A DNA stretch of 64,000 nt from Paracoccus sp. N5 (GTDB taxonomy: Bacteria; Pseudomonadota; Alphaproteobacteria; Rhodobacterales; Rhodobacteraceae), in the NCBI RefSeq assembly GCF_000371965.1, contig NZ_AQUO01000001.1, positions 2,550,001-2,614,000 of the forward strand. The letters run 5' to 3'. A model generated the notes under the pieces. It made no database searches. It was not told the DNA's origin and saw nothing but the letters and a program-made list of their open reading frames with translations. The position numbers and the translations under genes were made by a program. This document shows positions 50,696 through 59,539 of this stretch, piece by piece (the first letter of the stretch is position 1; each line of letters begins with the position of its first letter).

Positions 50696-52093
50696 ATGAC
50701 CAAGACCACCCGCACCGAGACCGACAGCTTCGGTCCGCTGGAAGTCCCCGGCGACAAGTATTGGGGCGCGCAGACCCAGCGCTCGATCCAGAACTTTCCC
50801 ATCGGCTGGGAGCGTCAGCCGGTCGCCATCGTGCGCGCGCTGGGCGTGATCAAGCAGGCCGCGGCGCAGGTGAACATGGCGACGGGCAACCTGGACCCCA
50901 AGCTGGGCGAGGCGATGGTGCAGGCGGCCTCGGAAGTCGTGGCCGGCAAGTTCGACGACAACTTCCCGCTGGTGGTCTGGCAGACCGGCTCGGGCACGCA
51001 GTCGAACATGAACGCGAACGAGGTGATCTCGAACCGCGCCATCGAGATCCTGGGCGGCGAGCTGGGTTCCAAGAAGCCCGTGCACCCGAACGACCATGTG
51101 AACATGGGGCAATCCTCGAACGACACCTTCCCGACCGCGATGCATGTCGCCATCGCCATGCAGGCGCGCGACGTGCTGATCCCGGGGCTGGAAAAGCTGC
51201 ACAAGGCGCTGGTCGCGAAGTCCGAGGAATTCAAGGACATCATCAAGATCGGCCGCACCCATACCCAGGATGCGACGCCGCTGACGCTGGGCCAGGAGTT
51301 CGGCGGCTACGCGCATCAGGTCGCGAAGGGCATCGAGCGGGTGAAGCTGGCGCTGGGCGACATCTACGAATTGGCGCAGGGCGGCACCGCCGTCGGCACC
51401 GGCCTGAACACCAAGAAGGGCTGGGACACGGCCATCGCCGCCGAGATCGCCAAGATCACCGGCCTGCCCTTCGTCACCGCGCCGAACAAGTTCGAGGCGC
51501 TGGCCGCGCATGACGCGATGGTGTTCTTCTCGGGCGCGCTGAAGACGGTCGCCGGATCGCTGTTCAAGATCGCCAACGACATGCGGCTGCTGGGTTCCGG
51601 CCCGCGCTCGGGCCTGGGCGAGCTGATCCTGCCCGAGAACGAGCCGGGTTCCTCGATCATGCCGGGCAAGGTGAACCCGACCCAGGCCGAGGCGCTGACC
51701 ATGGTCTGCGCCCATGTCATGGGCAATGACGCCGCCATCGGCTTTGCCGGTTCGCAGGGCCATTTCGAACTGAACGTCTATAACCCGATGATGTCCTACA
51801 ACGTGCTGCAATCCATGCAGCTCTTGGGCGACGCGGCGGGGTCCTTCACCGACAACATGGTGGTGGGGACGCAGGCGAATATTCCGCGCATCGATAAGCT
51901 GATGAAGGAATCGCTGATGTTGGTGACGGCGCTGGCGCCCACCATCGGCTATGACAACGCCACCAAGGTCGCCAAGACCGCGCACAAGAACGGCACCACG
52001 CTGCGCGAGGAGGCCATCGCCCTGGGCCTGGTCGACGGCGAGACCTTCGACCGCGTGGTCCGCCCCGAGCAGATGGTCGGTCCCGAGGATTGA
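50696..52093 (+). CDS. fumC: Class II fumarate hydratase
   Basis: A 465-residue, iron-independent fumarase interconverting fumarate and malate in the TCA cycle. The substrate-binding stretches TGSGTQSNMNANEV and HPNDHVNMGQSSND, the catalytic histidine loop IGRTHTQDATP and the superfamily signature GSSIMPGKVNPTQ are all present. The start at 50696 gives the family-like N-terminus TRTETDSFGPLEVPGDKYWG. Its TGA overlaps the ATG of the DUF4169 gene, starting a three-gene operon. Confidence 0.98.
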   Translation: MTKTTRTETDSFGPLEVPGDKYWGAQTQRSIQNFPIGWERQPVAIVRALGVIKQAAAQVNMATGNLDPKLGEAMVQAASEVVAGKFDDNFPLVVWQTGSGTQSNMNANEVISNRAIEILGGELGSKKPVHPNDHVNMGQSSNDTFPTAMHVAIAMQARDVLIPGLEKLHKALVAKSEEFKDIIKIGRTHTQDATPLTLGQEFGGYAHQVAKGIERVKLALGDIYELAQGGTAVGTGLNTKKGWDTAIAAEIAKITGLPFVTAPNKFEALAAHDAMVFFSGALKTVAGSLFKIANDMRLLGSGPRSGLGELILPENEPGSSIMPGKVNPTQAEALTMVCAHVMGNDAAIGFAGSQGHFELNVYNPMMSYNVLQSMQLLGDAAGSFTDNMVVGTQANIPRIDKLMKESLMLVTALAPTIGYDNATKVAKTAHKNGTTLREEAIALGLVDGETFDRVVRPEQMVGPED

Positions 52094-52329
52094 TGGTGGC
52101 CGGCCCCGACACCGGATCAGGCAAGGGCAAGGTCGTGAACCTGCGGGTGGCGCGCAAGAGCGCCGCCCGTGACGCCGCCCGCCGCCAGGGCGACGAGAAT
52201 GCGGCGAAATTCGGCCGCAGCAAGGCGGCGAAGCAGGCCGAGGCGGCCGACCTGGACCGCGCCGCCCGGCACCTGGACCAGCATCACCTGGACCAGAAGC
52301 GGCGCGAGGAAGGGGACGCGGATGCCTGA
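52093..52329 (+). CDS. DUF4169-like small basic protein
   Basis: A 78-residue, Arg/Lys/Ala/Asp-rich protein with a predicted long helix and the pattern VVNLRVARKSAARDAARRQ typical of DUF4169. No enzymatic motif. It overlaps fumC by one base and the following gene by eight. This order (fumC, DUF4169, ribbon-helix-helix) recurs in Rhodobacteraceae as I recall it, but no function is known. Confidence 0.8.
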   Translation: MVAGPDTGSGKGKVVNLRVARKSAARDAARRQGDENAAKFGRSKAAKQAEAADLDRAARHLDQHHLDQKRREEGDADA

Positions 52330-52561
52330 CCTGCCCGAGATGACGCCGCCGATCAAGCGCTCGGTCACCATCGGCGGGCATCGCACCTCGGTCAGCCTCG
52401 AGGATGCGTTCTGGCGCGAATTGCGCGGGCTGGCGCGCGAGCGCGGCGAGACGGCGGCCGGGCTGATCGCCGCCATCGACCGCAAGCGGCCGCCGGGGGT
52501 GGGGCTGGCCACCGCGCTGCGGCTTTATGTGCTGTCCGAGATCGGCCGCCATCAGGGCTAG
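52322..52561 (+). CDS. Ribbon-helix-helix domain protein
   Basis: A 79-residue protein of the RHH_4 type: a beta-strand (IKRSVTIGGHRTSVSLED), then two helices (FWRELRGLARERGETAAGLI and LATALRLYVLSEI). Such domains usually dimerise and bind DNA. It is translationally coupled to the DUF4169 gene by an eight-base overlap. The target is unknown; control of the fumC operon itself is a guess. Confidence 0.85.
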   Translation: MPDLPEMTPPIKRSVTIGGHRTSVSLEDAFWRELRGLARERGETAAGLIAAIDRKRPPGVGLATALRLYVLSEIGRHQG

Positions 52562-52563
52562 GC

Positions 52564-52592
52564 TTGCGATTTCGGCCCGCGCCGCATAAAAG
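52564..52592 (+). promoter_or_regulatory. Predicted sigma-70 promoter for yebC
   Basis: TTGCGA, a 17-base spacer and TAAAAG; the -35 matches that of fumC. Confidence 0.5.
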
Positions 52593-52628
52593 CGCCGGCG
52601 ATATTCCGTATGAAAACTGGGAAAGACC

Positions 52629-53372
52629 ATGGCAGGCCATAGCAAATGGGCCAATATCCAGCATCGCAAGGGCAAGCAGGACAAGCTGCGCTCGAAGCTG
52701 TTTTCGAAACTGGCCAAAGAGATCACCGTCGCCGCGAAGATGGGCGATCCCGACCCCGAGAAGAACCCGCGCCTGCGCTTGGCGGTGAAGGAGGCGAAAT
52801 CGAACTCGATGCCCAAGGACGTGATCGACCGCGCGATCAAGAAGTCGATGGGCGGCGATGCCGAGAACTATGACGAGATCCGTTACGAGGGCTATGGCCC
52901 GAACGGCATCGCCATCATGGTCGAGGCGATGACCGACAACCGCAACCGCACCGCCTCGAACGTGCGCAGCTATTTCACCAAATACGGCGGCGACCTGGGG
53001 CAAAGCGGCTCGGTCAGCTTCATGTTCGACCGCAAGGGCGAGATCATGTATCCGGCCAGCGCCGGCGATGCCGACACGGTGATGATGGCGGCGATCGAGG
53101 CCGGGGCCGAGGATGTCGAGAGCGACGAGGACGGCCACTGGATCTATACCGCCGACACCGATCTGGCGGAAGTCTCGAACGCGCTGGAAGCCGCGCTTGG
53201 CGAGTCGGAATCGGCCAAGCTGATCTGGAAGCCGCAGGCGCCGACCGAGATCGACCTGGAGACCGCGCAGAAGCTGATGAAGCTGATCGACGCGCTGGAA
53301 GACGACGACGACGTGCAGAACGTCACCGGCAATTTCGACATTCCCGAGGAGGTCGCGGCCCAGCTCGAATGA
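52629..53372 (+). CDS. yebC: YebC/PmpR/TACO1-family protein
   Basis: A 247-residue protein with the invariant start AGHSKWANIQHRKGKQD, the segment ARLRLAVKEAKSNSMPKDVI in the form PRLRLAVKEAKSNSMP, and GYGPNGIAIMVEAMTDNRNRT. Bacterial members were annotated as transcription regulators. Recent work, as I recall, ties the family to translation of proline-rich stretches, like mitochondrial TACO1. It has its own promoter and is followed by copy 11 of the dispersed element. Confidence 0.96.
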   Translation: MAGHSKWANIQHRKGKQDKLRSKLFSKLAKEITVAAKMGDPDPEKNPRLRLAVKEAKSNSMPKDVIDRAIKKSMGGDAENYDEIRYEGYGPNGIAIMVEAMTDNRNRTASNVRSYFTKYGGDLGQSGSVSFMFDRKGEIMYPASAGDADTVMMAAIEAGAEDVESDEDGHWIYTADTDLAEVSNALEAALGESESAKLIWKPQAPTEIDLETAQKLMKLIDALEDDDDVQNVTGNFDIPEEVAAQLE

Positions 53373-53379
53373 CGCCTCC

Positions 53380-53406
53380 GGCGGGGGTATTTGAAGAGCA
53401 AAGAAA
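53380..53406 (+). repeat. Dispersed intergenic element, copy 11
   Basis: GGGGGTATTTGAAGAGCAAAGAAA, in parts GGGTATTTG and AAGAGCAAAGAA. It fills the whole gap between yebC and the convergent LysR gene. Confidence 0.75.
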
Positions 53407-54258
53407 TCAGGGTCGCAGGTCTGCTGCGGCCCTTTTCATTGCGGCGGTCAGCGGCGCCAGCGCCGGCGCCATGGCGCGCTGAACGTGCCAGTAAAGCGGC
53501 ACGTCCAGCGGCAGGCCGGGGACGAGCTCCCGCAGCCCGGCGCCGGCCATGCTCTCGGGCACCATGCCCCAGCCGAGGCCCAGGTCCACCGCCCGCGCGA
53601 AGGCCTCCGAGGCCGGGATGCGGTGGCCGGTCAGATGCAGGCGCCGGCCGGTGGCCTGTTCGGCCCAGCGGGATTGCGCGGCGTCCTTCTGGTTGAAGAT
53701 CACCGCCGGCGCGCGTTTCAGCGCGGCTTCGGTGACGCCGTCCGGGAAGTGGCGCGCGATGAAGCCGGGTGTGGCCAGCGCGAGATAGCGCATATGGCCC
53801 AGCGGATGCACGTCGCAGCCCGGCACCGGCTGCGGATCCGAGCAGATCGCCCCCGAGACCTGGCCCTGGCGCAGCCAGTCGCGGGCATGGTCCTGGTCGT
53901 CGACTTCCAGCTCGTAGAGCAGCGGCAGCGCCGTCAGCGCCGGCAGGAACCAGGTCGCCAGGCTGTCGGCATTCACCGCCAGCCGCAGCCGGGCCGGGCC
54001 GGCGCCGGGGCGCAGCGCGCCGTCGAGCGTGGCTTCCAGCAGCCGCACCTGGTCCAGATGCTGCATCAGCCGCAACCCGGTCTCGGTGCCGGTGGCCGGC
54101 GGGCCGCGGTGGATCAGCACCTGGCCCAGCCGTTCCTCGAGCCCCTTGATGCGCTGCGAGATCGCCGAGGGTGTGACCCCAAGCGCCGCGGCCGCGGCGT
54201 CGAAGCTGCCGCGCCGGATGATCTCGGCCAGCGCGGCCAAGGCGGCATAGTCGAGCAT
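53407..54258 (-). CDS. LysR-family regulator, ArgP/LysG-like
   Basis: A 283-residue LysR-type regulator. The winged HTH at residues 1-60 (AALAEIIRRGSFDAAAAALG, TPSAISQRIKGLEERLG) and the effector domain (about 85-280) with FLPALTALPLLYELEVDDQDH match ArgP/LysG, which sense lysine or arginine and activate the adjacent exporter gene. It is divergent from a LysE/ArgO-type exporter across 82 bases, the standard lysG-lysE layout. The effector is inferred from this context. Confidence 0.93.
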   Translation of the reverse strand: MLDYAALAALAEIIRRGSFDAAAAALGVTPSAISQRIKGLEERLGQVLIHRGPPATGTETGLRLMQHLDQVRLLEATLDGALRPGAGPARLRLAVNADSLATWFLPALTALPLLYELEVDDQDHARDWLRQGQVSGAICSDPQPVPGCDVHPLGHMRYLALATPGFIARHFPDGVTEAALKRAPAVIFNQKDAAQSRWAEQATGRRLHLTGHRIPASEAFARAVDLGLGWGMVPESMAGAGLRELVPGLPLDVPLYWHVQRAMAPALAPLTAAMKRAAADLRP

Positions 54259-54340
54259 CAGGCAGCCTTAATCCGGGTAACGATTTTGAATTTGCCTGAA
54301 TTGCCCGGGCCGGGCAAGACGCGGTGCAAAGGAGATCGCC

Positions 54341-54937
54341 ATGCATGCCTATCTGGCCGGGCTCGGCACCACGCTGTCGCTGATCGTCACCATCGGGGCG
54401 CAGAACGCCTTCGTGCTGCGGCAGGGGCTGATGCGGCGCCATGTGCTGGCGACCTGCCTGTTCTGCGCGGTCTCGGACGCGATCCTGATCTCGGCCGGGG
54501 TGCTGGGGGCGGGGGCGCTGGCCGGCCATGCGCCGGGGTTCCTGGTGGCGATGCGCTGGGGCGGCGCGGCCTTCCTGCTGGTCTATGGCGCGCGCGCCTT
54601 TCGCGCCGCCTGGCGCGGCGGCGCCAGCATGCAGGGCGGGCAGGGCGCGGCCGGGCTGCTGGCGACGCTGGGCGTATTGGCGGCGCTGACCTGGCTCAAC
54701 CTGCATGTCTGGCTGGATACGGTGGTGCTGATCGGCTCGATCTCGGCCGGGTGGCAGGACAAGCCGGGCTTCACATTGGGGGCGATCAGCGGCTCGGTGC
54801 TGTTCTTCTTTGGCTTGGGTTACGGGGCGCGGCTGCTGGCGCCGGTCTTTGCCCGGCCGGCGGCCTGGCGGGTGCTGGATGCGCTGGTCGGGCTGACCAT
54901 GTGGGCCATCGCGCTGGGGCTGGTGCTGAAGGGCTGA
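54341..54937 (+). CDS. LysE/ArgO-family basic amino-acid exporter
   Basis: A 198-residue inner-membrane exporter with five to six transmembrane helices. The family signature GAQNAFVLRQG is in the first helix region, followed by the conserved Asp of AVSDAILISAG, and LTWLNLHVWLDTVVLIGS in the second half matches the NPH-type loop of LysE homologues. It probably exports lysine, arginine or toxic analogues such as canavanine under control of the divergent LysR regulator. Confidence 0.93.
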   Translation: MHAYLAGLGTTLSLIVTIGAQNAFVLRQGLMRRHVLATCLFCAVSDAILISAGVLGAGALAGHAPGFLVAMRWGGAAFLLVYGARAFRAAWRGGASMQGGQGAAGLLATLGVLAALTWLNLHVWLDTVVLIGSISAGWQDKPGFTLGAISGSVLFFFGLGYGARLLAPVFARPAAWRVLDALVGLTMWAIALGLVLKG

Positions 54938-54975
54938 CCCTTGCGCCGGGCCTCGGGGCGGGGCATGGCTGGGGC

Positions 54976-55884
54976 ATGAACCATGCCGCGTCCCCCTCCT
55001 TGCGCAACGACCTGTCGGGTATCCTGTGGATGCTGACGGCGGGGCTGTGCTTCGTCGCCGTGAACGGCACGGTGCGCTGGCTGGGCCAGGCGCTGCCGGC
55101 GGCCGAGGGCGCCTTCATCCGCTTCGCCTTCGGCCTGCTGTTCCTGCTGCCGGCGCTGGGGCCGGCCCTGCGGCGCGGCTTCCCGGCGCGGATCTGGCGG
55201 CTGTTCGCCCTGCGCGGCGCGCTGCATGTCGTCGCGGTGATCCTGTGGTTCCACGCCATGGCCCGCATCACCGTGGCCGAGGTCACGGCCATCGGTTTCC
55301 TCAACCCCATCGTCGTGACCCTGGGCGCGGCGGCTCTGATGGGCGAGCGGATCTCGTGGCGCCGGGCGCTGGCCATCGCGGTGGCGCTGGTCGGTGCGCT
55401 GATCGTGCTGCGCCCCGGACTGCGGCAGCTGGAGGAGGGGCACCTGGCGCAGCTTGGCGCCGCCGTCACCTTCGGCGCCTCCTACCTGGTGGCCAAGCGG
55501 CTGTCCGAGCGGGTGCCGGCCTCGGTCGTGGTGGCGATGATGTCGCTGACGGTCTGCCTGGGGCTGGCGCCGATCGCGGCGCTGCATTGGGTGCCGCCAA
55601 GCGCGGTGCAATGCGCGGTGCTGGCCTGCACCGCCTTCTTCGCCACCGCCGGGCACTACGCCATGACCCGGGCCTTTGCCGCGGCGCCGCTGACCGTGAC
55701 CCAGCCGGTGACGCTGCTGCAACTGATCTGGGCCAGCCTGCTGGGCGCGCTGGTCTTTGCCGAGCCGGTTGACGTCTGGGTGCTGGTCGGCGGTGCCACG
55801 ATGATCGCCGCGATCAGCTATATCACCTGGCGCGAGTCGCGGCGGGGCGGGATCACCCCGCCGCCGGGACAGGAAAGGGACTAG
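54976..55884 (+). CDS. DMT-superfamily (EamA) transporter
   Basis: A 302-residue membrane protein with ten predicted helices arranged as two EamA repeats (about 12-140 and 155-290). Visible segments include GILWMLTAGLCFVAVNGTVRW split as GILWMLTAGLCFVAV and NGTVRWLG, the EamA helix EVTAIGFLNPIVVTLGA, and PVTLLQLIWASLLGALVF. Substrates of such exporters are metabolites or amino acids. It follows the LysE-type gene by 38 bases on the same strand and may be co-transcribed. Its stop overlaps the stop of the convergent DUF1127 gene. Confidence 0.92.
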   Translation: MNHAASPSLRNDLSGILWMLTAGLCFVAVNGTVRWLGQALPAAEGAFIRFAFGLLFLLPALGPALRRGFPARIWRLFALRGALHVVAVILWFHAMARITVAEVTAIGFLNPIVVTLGAAALMGERISWRRALAIAVALVGALIVLRPGLRQLEEGHLAQLGAAVTFGASYLVAKRLSERVPASVVVAMMSLTVCLGLAPIAALHWVPPSAVQCAVLACTAFFATAGHYAMTRAFAAAPLTVTQPVTLLQLIWASLLGALVFAEPVDVWVLVGGATMIAAISYITWRESRRGGITPPPGQERD

Positions 55885-56087
55885 CGCCGGCGGCGATCGC
55901 CCGGCTCCAGCCCGATGTCGCGCAGCAGGTGGTCCGAGAGCGTGCTGACCGGCGGCGGCCGGCCCCGGCCGGGCCGCAGCGCCGCGCGCATCAGCGCCAG
56001 GGCCACGCGGCCGAGGCCATGGGTCTGGATCAGATCGTCAAGCGGCACGCGCAGGTCGCGCCTGGAACGCAGGTCGGAAAGGGTCAT
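55881..56087 (-). CDS. DUF1127-like small protein
   Basis: A 68-residue Arg-rich protein whose C-terminal part VSTLSDHLLRDIGLEPGDRRRR (key core LSDHLLRDIGL) is the DUF1127/YjiS signature. Small DUF1127 proteins bind RNA in Agrobacterium and Rhodobacter and affect small-RNA turnover and phosphate or stress physiology, as I recall. The last four bases overlap the end of the transporter gene on the other strand. Confidence 0.8.
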   Translation of the reverse strand: MTLSDLRSRRDLRVPLDDLIQTHGLGRVALALMRAALRPGRGRPPPVSTLSDHLLRDIGLEPGDRRRR

Positions 56088-56423
56088 CCGGTCTTGCCGC
56101 CCGTTCGCACGGCGCGGCCCTCATGGCTTGCAGGGATGGGAATCGCGGATGCGGCGCGCCACGCGGTTGCGCGCGGCGGTCAGGCATCGGCGATGTCGGG
56201 AGGGGCTCGGCCTGCGGCCGGAGCCCGGGTTGTCGTCAATCGCGCCGGAAGCGGCGTCGATTCACCCCGAAACGGGCGGCGGCTGCGTCGTGATCGGTCA
56301 TGCCTCTGCCCTTTCCATGCCTGGGGTTGCGGAACGCCCCTTGATAGGCACGCTTTCCGATTCGCGACAACCCGCCCCGCGGCAAGCGCGGGGCGGGCTA
56401 TGGCAAGGCTGCAACAATGGCTG
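56088..56423. other. 336-base intergenic region
   Basis: No gene that I can support. It contains the hairpin at 56371-56397 that probably ends the choXWV transcript, and presumably the promoter of the DUF1127 gene near its left end, which I could not identify. Confidence 0.5.
56371..56397 (-). terminator. Strong hairpin downstream of choV
   Basis: Ten-base-pair stem CCCGCCCCGC / GCGGGGCGGG with a seven-base loop, about 30 bases after the choV stop. No T-run, so factor-dependent termination or RNA protection is possible. Confidence 0.5.
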
Positions 56424-57482
56424 TCAGTGCTCGACGGCGCCGCCGGCCTTATGCTCGACCGCAAGCCGGTTCAGGATGCCGGCTTGGGTGATGCGGCCGC
56501 CGCCTTGCAGGGGCAGGGCGTCGGCGCGGCTGGCGGCCAGGCTGCGCATGACTTCGCGCACCGGGGTCTCGCGGTCGATGGGCGTGCCGGGGGCCTCGCC
56601 GGGTTCGGCGATATCCTCGGCGGTCAGCACGGCCAGCGGGTTCATATGGGCGACGAAATCCTCGACATAGGCGTCGACCGGCTTGGCGATGATCTCGCGC
56701 GCGGTGCCGATCTGGACGATGCGGCCGCCCTCCATCAGCGCGATGCGGTTGCCGATGCGGAAGGCCTCGTCGAGGTCGTGGCTGACGAAGATGATGGTGC
56801 GGCGCAGGCGCTTTTGCAGCTCCAGCAATTCGTCCTGCAGCCGGTTGCGGATCAGCGGGTCCAGCGCCGAGAAGGGCTCGTCCATCAGAAGGATCGGCGC
56901 CTCGGTCGCGAAGGCGCGGGCCAGGCCCACGCGCTGCTGCATGCCGCCCGACAGGTCGCCCACCTTGCGGTCGGCCCATTCGGTCAGGTTCACCGTGGCC
57001 AGCTGCGCATCGACGCGCCGCGCGCGCTCGGCCGCGGGCATCCCGGCCAGTTCCAGCCCCAGGCCGACGTTCTCGCGCACCGTGCGCCAAGGCAGCAGGC
57101 CGAATTGCTGGAAGACCATGGCGATACGCTCGCGCCGCAGCCGGCGCAGTTCGGCGCCGCGCGCCTTGCTGACCGAGGCCATGCGGTCGCCGTCCCAGAC
57201 CCGCACGTCGCCGCGGCAGACCGAGTTCAGCCCGTTCACCGCGCGCAGCAGCGTGGACTTGCCCGAGCCGGAGAGCCCCATCAGCACCAGGATCTCGCCC
57301 TCCTTGACGGTCAGGCTGCAATTGTGCACGCCCAGCACCTGGCCGGTTTCGGCCTTGATCGGGCCGCGGGCCAGGCCCTGGTCCATCAGCGGCAGCGCGG
57401 CCTCGGGCCGGTCGCCGAAGACGATGTTCACGTTGTCGAATTCGACGGCATTGCGTCCAGTCACGGCGCGTTCAGTCATCAT
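56424..57482 (-). CDS. choV: Choline ABC transporter ATP-binding protein
   Basis: A 352-residue ATPase of the ProV/OpuA type. Walker A GLSGSGKSTLLRA, signature LSGGMQQRVGLARA, Walker B PILLMDEPFSALDP and the switch His in FVSHDLDEAF are present. A C-terminal CBS-like part follows (about 280-350). It energises choline uptake with ChoW and ChoX. It overlaps choW by 11 bases and is the last gene of the operon. The start is one of two adjacent ATG codons. Confidence 0.95.
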   Translation of the reverse strand: MMTERAVTGRNAVEFDNVNIVFGDRPEAALPLMDQGLARGPIKAETGQVLGVHNCSLTVKEGEILVLMGLSGSGKSTLLRAVNGLNSVCRGDVRVWDGDRMASVSKARGAELRRLRRERIAMVFQQFGLLPWRTVRENVGLGLELAGMPAAERARRVDAQLATVNLTEWADRKVGDLSGGMQQRVGLARAFATEAPILLMDEPFSALDPLIRNRLQDELLELQKRLRRTIIFVSHDLDEAFRIGNRIALMEGGRIVQIGTAREIIAKPVDAYVEDFVAHMNPLAVLTAEDIAEPGEAPGTPIDRETPVREVMRSLAASRADALPLQGGGRITQAGILNRLAVEHKAGGAVEH

Positions 57483-58323
57483 GTTTGCCCACCCGCAGCA
57501 TCCGGTCCAGCATGATGGCGACGACGACGATGATCGAGCCGCTTTCGAAACCCAGCGCGGTGTTCACGCTGTTCAGCGCCCGCACCACCGGCACGCCCAG
57601 GCCCGAGGCCCCGACCAGCGCCGCGATGACGACCATCGACAGCGACAGCATGATGGTCTGGTTCAGCCCGGCCATGATCTGCGGCGCGGCACTGGGCAGT
57701 TCCACCTTCCACAGAAGCTGGCGCGGGGTGGCGCCGAAGGCGGTCCCGGCCTCGACCAGCGCCTGCGGCGTCGAGCTGATGCCGAGATGGGTCAGCCGGA
57801 TCGGCGCCGGCAGCACGAAGATCACCGTGGCGATCAGCCCGGGCACCATGCCGATGCCGAAGAAGACGATGGCCGGGATCAGGTAGACGAAGGTCGGCAG
57901 CGTCTGCATCAGGTCGAGGATCGGCCGCATCCAGGCGTAAAGCCGCGGCCGGTGCGCCGCCGCGATGCCGATCGGCACCCCCAGCGCCATGCAGACCACG
58001 CAGGCCGAGAGCACCAGGGTCAGCGACTGCATCGTCTCGTCCCAATAGCCCTGGTTCAGGATGAAGAGCAGGCTCAGCAGGACCAGCAGGCAGGTCTTCC
58101 AACTGCGCTGCAGGGCCCAGGTCAGCGCCACCGCCAGCAGGGTGAACACCAGCGGGTGCGGAAAGTCGAGGATCCCCAGGATACCGTTGATCAGCCCGTC
58201 GAGCAGCTTGGAAATGGCGTTGAAGATGAACGCGGCATGGGCGTTCAGCCAGTCGAATATGGCTTTGGCGGTCTTGCCGACAGGGATCTTGGTGTCGGTC
58301 AACAGAGCTGTGATTTGGTCCAT
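57472..58323 (-). CDS. choW: Choline ABC transporter permease
   Basis: A 283-residue inner-membrane permease of the ProW/OpuAB class with about six to seven transmembrane helices. The ATPase-docking EAA loop is seen in ALVEAGTAFGATPRQLLWKVELP. It forms the channel for choline delivered by ChoX. I chose the ATG at 58323, preceded by GGAAGC. A terminator-like hairpin separates it from choX, and an 11-base overlap couples it to choV. Confidence 0.95.
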   Translation of the reverse strand: MDQITALLTDTKIPVGKTAKAIFDWLNAHAAFIFNAISKLLDGLINGILGILDFPHPLVFTLLAVALTWALQRSWKTCLLVLLSLLFILNQGYWDETMQSLTLVLSACVVCMALGVPIGIAAAHRPRLYAWMRPILDLMQTLPTFVYLIPAIVFFGIGMVPGLIATVIFVLPAPIRLTHLGISSTPQALVEAGTAFGATPRQLLWKVELPSAAPQIMAGLNQTIMLSLSMVVIAALVGASGLGVPVVRALNSVNTALGFESGSIIVVVAIMLDRMLRVGKHDD

Positions 58324-58514
58324 GCTTCCTTTGCTACCGTTCGGGGTCGTCAAGACCCGGGGTTGTGAGGAGTGGCGGAATGGTCGGTCCCGGCGGAGGA
58401 CGGTTCGTCATGTTCGGCATCGGGCCGCGACGGTGGGACCGGATTACGGCCCGGCCCGGGCGGCGGATGGCGCAATCGCGACAGGATTCGGCACGATCAC
58501 GCCCTGATTGGGCG

Positions 58515-58542
58515 AAAACGGCCGCCCCGTGCCGGGCGGCCG
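58515..58542 (-). terminator. Terminator between choX and choW
   Basis: On the minus strand, CGGCCGCCC / GGGCGGCCG arms followed by TTTT, 11 bases after the choX stop. Probably partial, allowing some read-through. Confidence 0.7.
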
Positions 58543-58552
58543 TGCCGAGAGG

Positions 58553-59506
58553 TCAGTCGTTCAGCACCTTGTCCAGGGCCGCCTGCGCATCGCCGCCGTC
58601 GGCGGTGGTCACGCCCGCGAGCCAGGGCTTCGCGGCATCGGGATTGGCCTTGAGCCATTTCAGCGCCGCATCGGCCGGCTGTTCGCCGTCGTTCAGGATC
58701 AGGCCCATGACTTCGCTCTCCATGGGCAGGGTGAATTCCAGGTTCTGCAGGAACTTTCCGACATTCGGGCATGTCTCGGCATAGCCCGCGCGGACGTTGG
58801 TGTCGACCCGTGCGCCGCCGAAGTCGGGTCCGAAGATCTCGTCGCCGCCGGCGAGGTAGGTCATCTTGAACTGGGTGTTCATCGGATGCGGCTCCCAGCC
58901 CAGGAAGACCACCGGCTGGCCGGCGGCATCGGCGCGGGCGACCTGCGCCAGCATGCCCTGCTCGCTGCTTTCGACCACCTCGAAGGTGCCCAGGTCGAAC
59001 TTGTTCTCGGCCACCATCTCCAGCAGCAGGCGGTTGCCGTCGTTGCCCGGCTCGATGCCATAGATCTTGCCGTCAAGCTCGGCCTTGTGGGCGGCGATCT
59101 TGCTGTAGTCGTCGATGCCCAGCTTGGCGCCGGCCTCGTTGGTCGCCAGCGTGTATTTCGCCCCGGTCAGGTTCGTGCGCAGCACGTCCACGGTGCCCGC
59201 GTCGCGATAGGGCTTCAGGTCGTTTTCCTGGCTGGGCATCCAGTTGCCCAGGAACACGTCCACATCGTCCTTGGCCATGGCGGTATAGGTCACCGGCAGC
59301 GACAGGATCTTGGTCTCGGTCGCATAGCCCAGGGCCTGAAGCACGGTCGAGGCCAGCGCGGTCGTCGAACTGATGTCGGTCCAGCCGACATCCGAGAAGA
59401 CGACCTCGCGGCACTCGGCCGGTTCCTCGGCCTGCGCGGCGCCGACCGGCCCGAGCAGGGTGGCCAGCCCGGTTGCGATCAGCGCTGCGGTGCGGCGAAA
59501 TGTCAT
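58553..59506 (-). CDS. choX: Choline-binding periplasmic protein
   Basis: A 317-residue substrate-binding protein of the OpuAC type. The signal peptide is RTAALIATGLATLLGPVGAAQA. Aromatic-box residues for the quaternary ammonium group are likely in FSDVGWTDIS, FLGNWMPSQ and FLGWEPHPMN. It binds choline (possibly betaine) in the periplasm and hands it to ChoW. The ATG at 59506 has GGGAG upstream. It is the first gene of the operon and divergent from betI. Confidence 0.95.
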   Translation of the reverse strand: MTFRRTAALIATGLATLLGPVGAAQAEEPAECREVVFSDVGWTDISSTTALASTVLQALGYATETKILSLPVTYTAMAKDDVDVFLGNWMPSQENDLKPYRDAGTVDVLRTNLTGAKYTLATNEAGAKLGIDDYSKIAAHKAELDGKIYGIEPGNDGNRLLLEMVAENKFDLGTFEVVESSEQGMLAQVARADAAGQPVVFLGWEPHPMNTQFKMTYLAGGDEIFGPDFGGARVDTNVRAGYAETCPNVGKFLQNLEFTLPMESEVMGLILNDGEQPADAALKWLKANPDAAKPWLAGVTTADGGDAQAALDKVLND

Positions 59507-59539
59507 CTTGTTCTCCCTGGTTTGTTGACTGGTTGCCTG

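Noticed and set aside
56160..56470. Minus-strand open frame of 94 codons between choV and the DUF1127 gene
   Set aside because: It overlaps the choV 3' end and hairpin, lacks a ribosome-binding site and has no conserved-looking sequence.
58365..58420. GGAGTGGCGGAATGGTC resembling the start of a tRNA-Ser or tRNA-Leu
   Set aside because: No matching acceptor 3' strand, anticodon arm or T-arm follows.
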